Shown here: positions 59,573 to 64,000 of the stretch, piece after piece
How the letters are laid out: every line of letters begins with the position of its first letter
Position numbering within the stretch: the first letter of the stretch is position 1
DNA from: Aotearoamyces nothofagi
Lineage: Eukaryota; Ascomycota; Leotiomycetes; Leotiales; Tympanidaceae
Direction of reading: 5' to 3'
Assembly: GCA_015345905.1 (NCBI GenBank)
Contig: JADDTR010000003.1
Coordinates: 62,001-126,000 of the forward strand
Length of the DNA: 64,000 nt
Notes under the pieces: generated by a model
Database searches by the model: none
What the model saw: only the letters and a program-made list of their open reading frames with translations
Told to the model about the DNA's origin: nothing
Program-made: the position numbers and the translations under genes

Positions 59573-62500
59573 TCACCGCCCAAACTCAAGACTGGGAATA
59601 ATTACTGGCCCGTACTTTGTCGGTGCATTGAACGATCCATCACCCTGAACCAAAAAATCCACCGCAAGGCTCAACTTTGACAGCCCCTGCTGGCCACTAT
59701 GCACACTGCCTCCTTGGCTACCTCCTACACCCAAATCGTTCGGATCATATGCCACAAATGCAACGTAATTTCTCTTGCCCATTAGCTTCTTCATTTCGCG
59801 GGGTCCACCATTAGTATCAGCCTGGAATATCTCCATCATGTCTTCTTTGGTGTCTGAAACTGTATGGCTAGATTTGTGCCCGTTCTGAGGGATGTAGAGA
59901 GGCTTGTTATTGTGCAGCATTTTAAGAACATAGCTAGGCGGTGGGGCTGCTACAATTGAGGATGAGATGATTTGATACATTGTCTTGTGGTCACTGGGGT
60001 GGGCGGGATCATGGACGAGACCAGCGCCGCAGCAATTAACATCTAAAGATTTGTCAGTTCTCTAAATGTCAATTGGGACAAAATAGCTTACCGCCCGAGA
60101 GGAAGGTCATGCGGATACCCTTCTGATGTGCAATACCTTGGAGTGTCCTGATCAGGTAAGTCCTCTCAAGATCTTTTGAGTCATGTGTCCACATATCTCG
60201 CAGCTCATCTGCAATATCGATGTCTCCGAAAGAGTTCAATACGCTACCCATGAGGCCTGACTTGCCAACTGCCTTTTTGACCTGAGAGAACCCCGAAGCA
60301 ACGACTTCTTTCCCTCCAACTACGCCTGCCACCGAGCTGGTGACCTTTCCAAGAAGGTTATAGGTAGAATTTACCGCCTTCTTTCCTGTCGCTGCAGCAC
60401 TGGCAAAACTCTCAACAGCTTCGAGTCGTGGATAGACGATCGGAACAGATATCATCCAGATGCAATGTTGTACACTAGGTGGTAAAGTTGCAATCTTTGG
60501 GAAGATTCCCTGGTACGTTGGGCCCGCCATTACTTGTTGCTGAGTGCGTTCGGACCTCCCGTCTGGTCCCACAACTACTACGGCAGGACCAAGGTATTTC
60601 ACAAAATGCCACCCTGCTCCAGTGATTGTGAATAGGTCCGTGTCATCACTAACGTTTCGAAGGATTTCAAGTGTAGTATGATGCTGAAAAAGCAGATACA
60701 TCTCAATCCCGATGCGTCCGATATTTTTAAACATATTCGAGGACTGCATGTATTCTGGATATGAGCCAAACCCATCGAAGCTTTCATTGTTAGCAAGGTC
60801 TCATCAGATAGGAGAAGATAAGATTACATATCATGGTCATCGATCTGCAACACATGTGGAATTTGCGCAAATGCTTCCCGTAAATATGGCTGATCGAAAT
60901 GGCTTGTATAGTAGTGAAAATAGGCATGAGACACATCTTCCTCGTGTCTGGCTGTCCATGGGGCCGATTTTCGGTTGTCTTTACCACTCATCGCAAGCCA
61001 CTGCTTGAGCAACGGAATCTCCTTCCACAACCGATCTCCATAAATCTGGTCTCCAAGACCTAACTGCACGTGGAAACCACCGCAGTCCACATTCTTTTGT
61101 AAAATGTCCTTCCACATAAAGCCAATCCCTCCCAATCTTGATCGCTCATTTGCATTTGTGTTCATGGCAAAATCATTCCCAGAGTGCGCGATAAATCTCC
61201 AGTTAGTCTCAAAGCGTCCAGCGATAAGGAATTCATAGCGTGTACAGCCCAGATGTGATGTAATTGCATATGTCCATTTGTCCCCCGGACCATCGCTCAT
61301 CTGGAGATCAACGTCATAGCGGTAGAATACCCATCTCTGATGCGTGAATATTGGACTAGCTTTCAATTGTCTTGGATTGGGTGACAGGTCAATAGTCTTA
61401 TGGATATGAATGGTAGGTGGCTGTGGGCCATCCGTTACAAGCATTATAGAACCGAGCCATACACCTCGCTCTAGGTCCATATTGATGTATTTCAGATAAG
61501 GCCCAAAATATACAGCATTGGTTGGAGCTATTTTGTACATGTCGACCCCAGCACTGGGTGGAGGCCCTGAGAATCCTGCCGCTGTGGGAGTTTGGGACGT
61601 TACGCTCATTATGCTCTCAGCATAGCCAGGAGTATGAGGAGAAAACATTGGTGACCCAAGAGCTTGCTTTCCAAACGCACTGAGACCTGGAGAAAGTAAC
61701 GGATTACCGTAGGTTGAAAGGGTCGGTGACAGTGGTGCGGCATCATGGTTCAACGGCGTTGGACCCTTCGGAAATTCCCATTGTGTAGCCTGAGTAGGCA
61801 GGTGTATATAGTAATATTGACCAGATGTTTGGTCCAGATGTGCGATCCATCCCTCTGGCAGTGGCGGTGGTGACGCTGGGCCAGCCTGCTGGAAAGGAGA
61901 AGCGTTCGCGACTTGGTGGACTGGTCCGCCTTGTTCTTGAACATTACTGGTCGAAGGTTGCCTCGGATCGTTTGCAAACGCTGGATGGCCAGGGTGTTGC
62001 AAAGCAGGCGAAGCCAAAGGTGATGTCACATCAGGTTTGGCCGCAGCTGTTACGTTGGCTCGTTTCTCATTAGGATATTGATTAGAGCTGCCACCATCAA
62101 CGGTAACGCTGGAATAAGCTGGGGGCGGTGATGCCGACAATTGCATCCGTTGAAAGTCCTGTTCTAAAACAGTTGGCGGTGATACGCGGGAACCTTCCAA
62201 GGATTGTTGTCCATGCTGCCCTTGCGGTGGCGACGAGCTCGCCCCTGTTACTTGGTTAGACCCCTGATAAATGGTCGGTGGGCCATGAGGCTGAGATTCT
62301 GGTGATTCGGTAGGTGTCCAAGGACGAGGAGTTTGTTGAGCAGGCACCAATCCTGGGGTGGGGGGTAGTTGTGGCACTGGTGGTGGGGCATACTGATTAG
62401 ATCGCAGGGCTGCGGCAGCATTTTGCGCCTGAAGACTACTCAACGTAGCGGTGCCAGAAATTCCTGCAGCAGCATAGCGTGCTTCAATTCCTCCACCAAT

Positions 62501-63280
62501 TTCACCTGGGCCTAGTATTGGGGTTTCTGGAGGAGCCGGAGAACCTCTTGAAGCTCGTGTGGTCGAAGTTGAAGCTGTGGAAGAAAAGCGGTTCATCGAA
62601 CTTGGTGTTGGAGCTATCAGACCCCCATTTCCATCTGTTGCCGCTTGGTTATACCGCTGGCTGTAATCCTCTTGTGGGCCAGAAACCTTCTGCCTTGTCC
62701 TTCTTGGCTCTTGTGCAAATAAGCCCTCTTTATCTGGTAAATCTGGGCCAGGTGACTCAGGAAGAGGTTTTGGAGCCGCTCCCCTCCTTTCTGCTAGCCG
62801 TGGGCCTCTCTTGTCCACAGGACTGGAACCTAGTCTAGACGACGTGTCATATGATGCCTTTCCGCTGCCATACTCTGGCCTTCCCTGCCCACTAGAACCT
62901 GTTCGAGGAGGCGGGGACGAGGAAGAGTACAATGGAGATTCTTGCGTAGCTCTGCCCGGGACTTGAGTCGGATTATCCTCAGGATATGGGGCGCGATATG
63001 GTCTAGTTTCGGAGGGACGCGGGAACTGAAAGGTACCTTCGTCATCGGGGTATGGTAAAGGAGCCGCTGAGCTCGAGGCTCCGGGCCGTAGTGGAAATGT
63101 CTGCTGCTTGCTGCTTGAGGGCGGAGGATAATTATATCGGCTGGAAGAATCTGAGCCAGCTCGCGGAGGATCCGGCGACTGAGGCTTGGTTATCCTCAAA
63201 GGCTCAATTGTCGGGCTGTCTTCGCCGTTTGATGGTCGGTGGAGGAAGAGTTCATCAGTCTTGCCTTGGCGAGAAGCCAT
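59573..63280 (-). CDS. WW-domain plus PhoD-like phosphatase protein
   Basis: Three minus-strand exons (63280-60828, 60780-60092, 60042-59573) give 1203 residues. The first 460 residues are Pro/Ser/Gln-rich and disordered. A WW domain follows at about 471-505 (LPEGWIAHLDQTSGQYYYIH, QATQWEFP). From about residue 580 comes a PhoD-like metallophosphatase: AVYFGPYLKYI, LGLGDQIYGDRLW and, across the first splice, IPHVLQIDDHD-IFDGFGSY. The GDQxY and DDHD blocks carry predicted metal ligands. The C-terminal part includes GAGLVHDPAHPSDHK. Such fungal proteins are putative cytoplasmic or membrane-associated phosphatases of unknown substrate. The WW domain suggests recruitment through Pro-rich partners (inference). 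The upstream frame opens with TTG-ACG, so the ATG at 63280 is the likely start. Introns are 47 and 49 nt. Confidence 0.9.
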
Positions 63281-64000
63281 CGTCAAGAACAGAAAGCTAC
63301 GCCCCTACGACGGCAACACTAGATGCTGCACAAAGTGTTATTTATAGGATCCGAGCGACGGCACTTCTATCCCAACGGGTACAAGAATGCTCTGCTTACG
63401 GAAGAGTGCGCGGAGTGAAGGCCAACTCTCAGCGACCGCGACGGAGGTCAGAGACGAGGTAGATATTCAGAATGCTGGATGATGACAGGCGCGCATTCAG
63501 GTCGAATTGCAGGAAATGAAACACACAAACATATGGATATGATCTGACTTGTAGCCGGCTTTGAGAGAAGATCTGAGGACTTACGCAGAGGGCGGGCAGG
63601 AGAGTGTGATTGGGCCCCAGTGCCGGCGGCTACATCTCAGCCACTGAATCGACGAGCATGCACACGACCCCTGAAAGTCGCCGTGGGCGCGTAAATGTAC
63701 ATGCGACGTGCGAGAACCAGGTTTCGGCAACTGGTGATGCGATCTTATTTACCGCTATGGGCTGTGATATTGAGAATGATATTGATAATGATAATGATAA
63801 TAACGGGGAGATGAATTGCGGATATACTTGGGAGATAGCACCAGCCTCTATCATGCCGGCATGTGGATGGAGTATGGGTATGGGGCACGAAGCACCCATA
63901 TCTCGATATAGCATACACGGGCACTGAGTACTCAAGTGGTGAACAACTACCTAGGTACTCACGCTGTCACGGTACAGCAACTGACTGCCAGTGCTGCGGG
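63281..64000. other. Gene-free flank at the right edge
   Basis: The 5' flank of the PhoD gene. It holds a GATAATGATAATGATAAT-like tract near 63774-63800. Frames open here show no domain. Confidence 0.55.

Noticed and set aside
63610-63935. Frames of about 100 codons on both strands at the right edge
   Set aside because: Low-complexity GATAAT repeats create the open frames; no domain or start context supports a gene.
1-64000. tRNA and 5S rRNA genes
   Set aside because: Reading both strands for B-box-like GGTTCGANTCC and for 5S starts gave no convincing candidate. A covariance-model search would be needed to exclude them.

Overview
The window is nuclear DNA of a filamentous ascomycete (Pezizomycotina). 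The genes are interrupted by short introns, mostly 48-80 nt, with GTANGT-type donors and often a visible CTAAC-like branch site. The products include typical fungal proteins: an MPH1 helicase, a GAF-type hybrid histidine kinase, a Bem3-type PX-PH-RhoGAP and a WW-PhoD phosphatase. I cannot assign a class or genus from sequence alone. I support 20 protein genes and see no tRNA, rRNA, CRISPR array or intact transposon.

Layout. 1-15.8 kb: an atypical SDR/epimerase gene (+), a small lipocalin-like gene (+), then F-actin capping protein beta (CAP2, -) divergent from the DNA helicase MPH1 (+). A gene-free block of about 6.5 kb (9.4-15.85 kb) follows, full of different short tandem repeats. 15.8-27 kb: hybrid histidine kinase (+), secreted class-3 lipase (+), an island of diverged repeats, a fumarylacetoacetate-hydrolase-family gene (-) with a suspicious splice site, and a 1004-residue unknown protein (+). 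27-31.3 kb is gene-free, with two adjacent perfect inverted repeats near 28.25 kb.

31.3-64 kb is mainly housekeeping: Bem3-like RhoGAP (+), a small unknown gene (+), 14-3-3 (-), SERCA-type Ca2+ ATPase (+), proteasome beta-3 PUP3 (-) divergent from UBX4/TUG (+), ribosomal protein eL36 (-) divergent from methylthioribose-1-phosphate isomerase MRI1 (+), condensin kleisin BRN1 (-) divergent from a vacuolar/ER-type cation-Ca2+ exchanger (+), phosphomannomutase SEC53 (+), and a WW plus PhoD phosphatase (-).

These genes do not form one pathway or a metabolite cluster. Four head-to-head pairs (CAP2/MPH1, PUP3/UBX4, RPL36/MRI1, BRN1/exchanger) share short intergenic promoters. Functional themes are cell polarity and actin (CAP2, Bem3-like), Ca2+ handling (SERCA, exchanger), genome maintenance (MPH1, BRN1) and protein turnover (PUP3, UBX4).

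The most interesting observations are: a 36-nt micro-exon in the FAH-family gene whose expected GT donor reads GA; a PUP3 first exon consisting only of the ATG; two stop-free introns of length 3n in the Bem3-like gene; a long insertion between the H- and N-boxes of the histidine kinase; and short-tandem-repeat leaders that recur upstream of several plus-strand genes. I found no convincing new multi-gene system.
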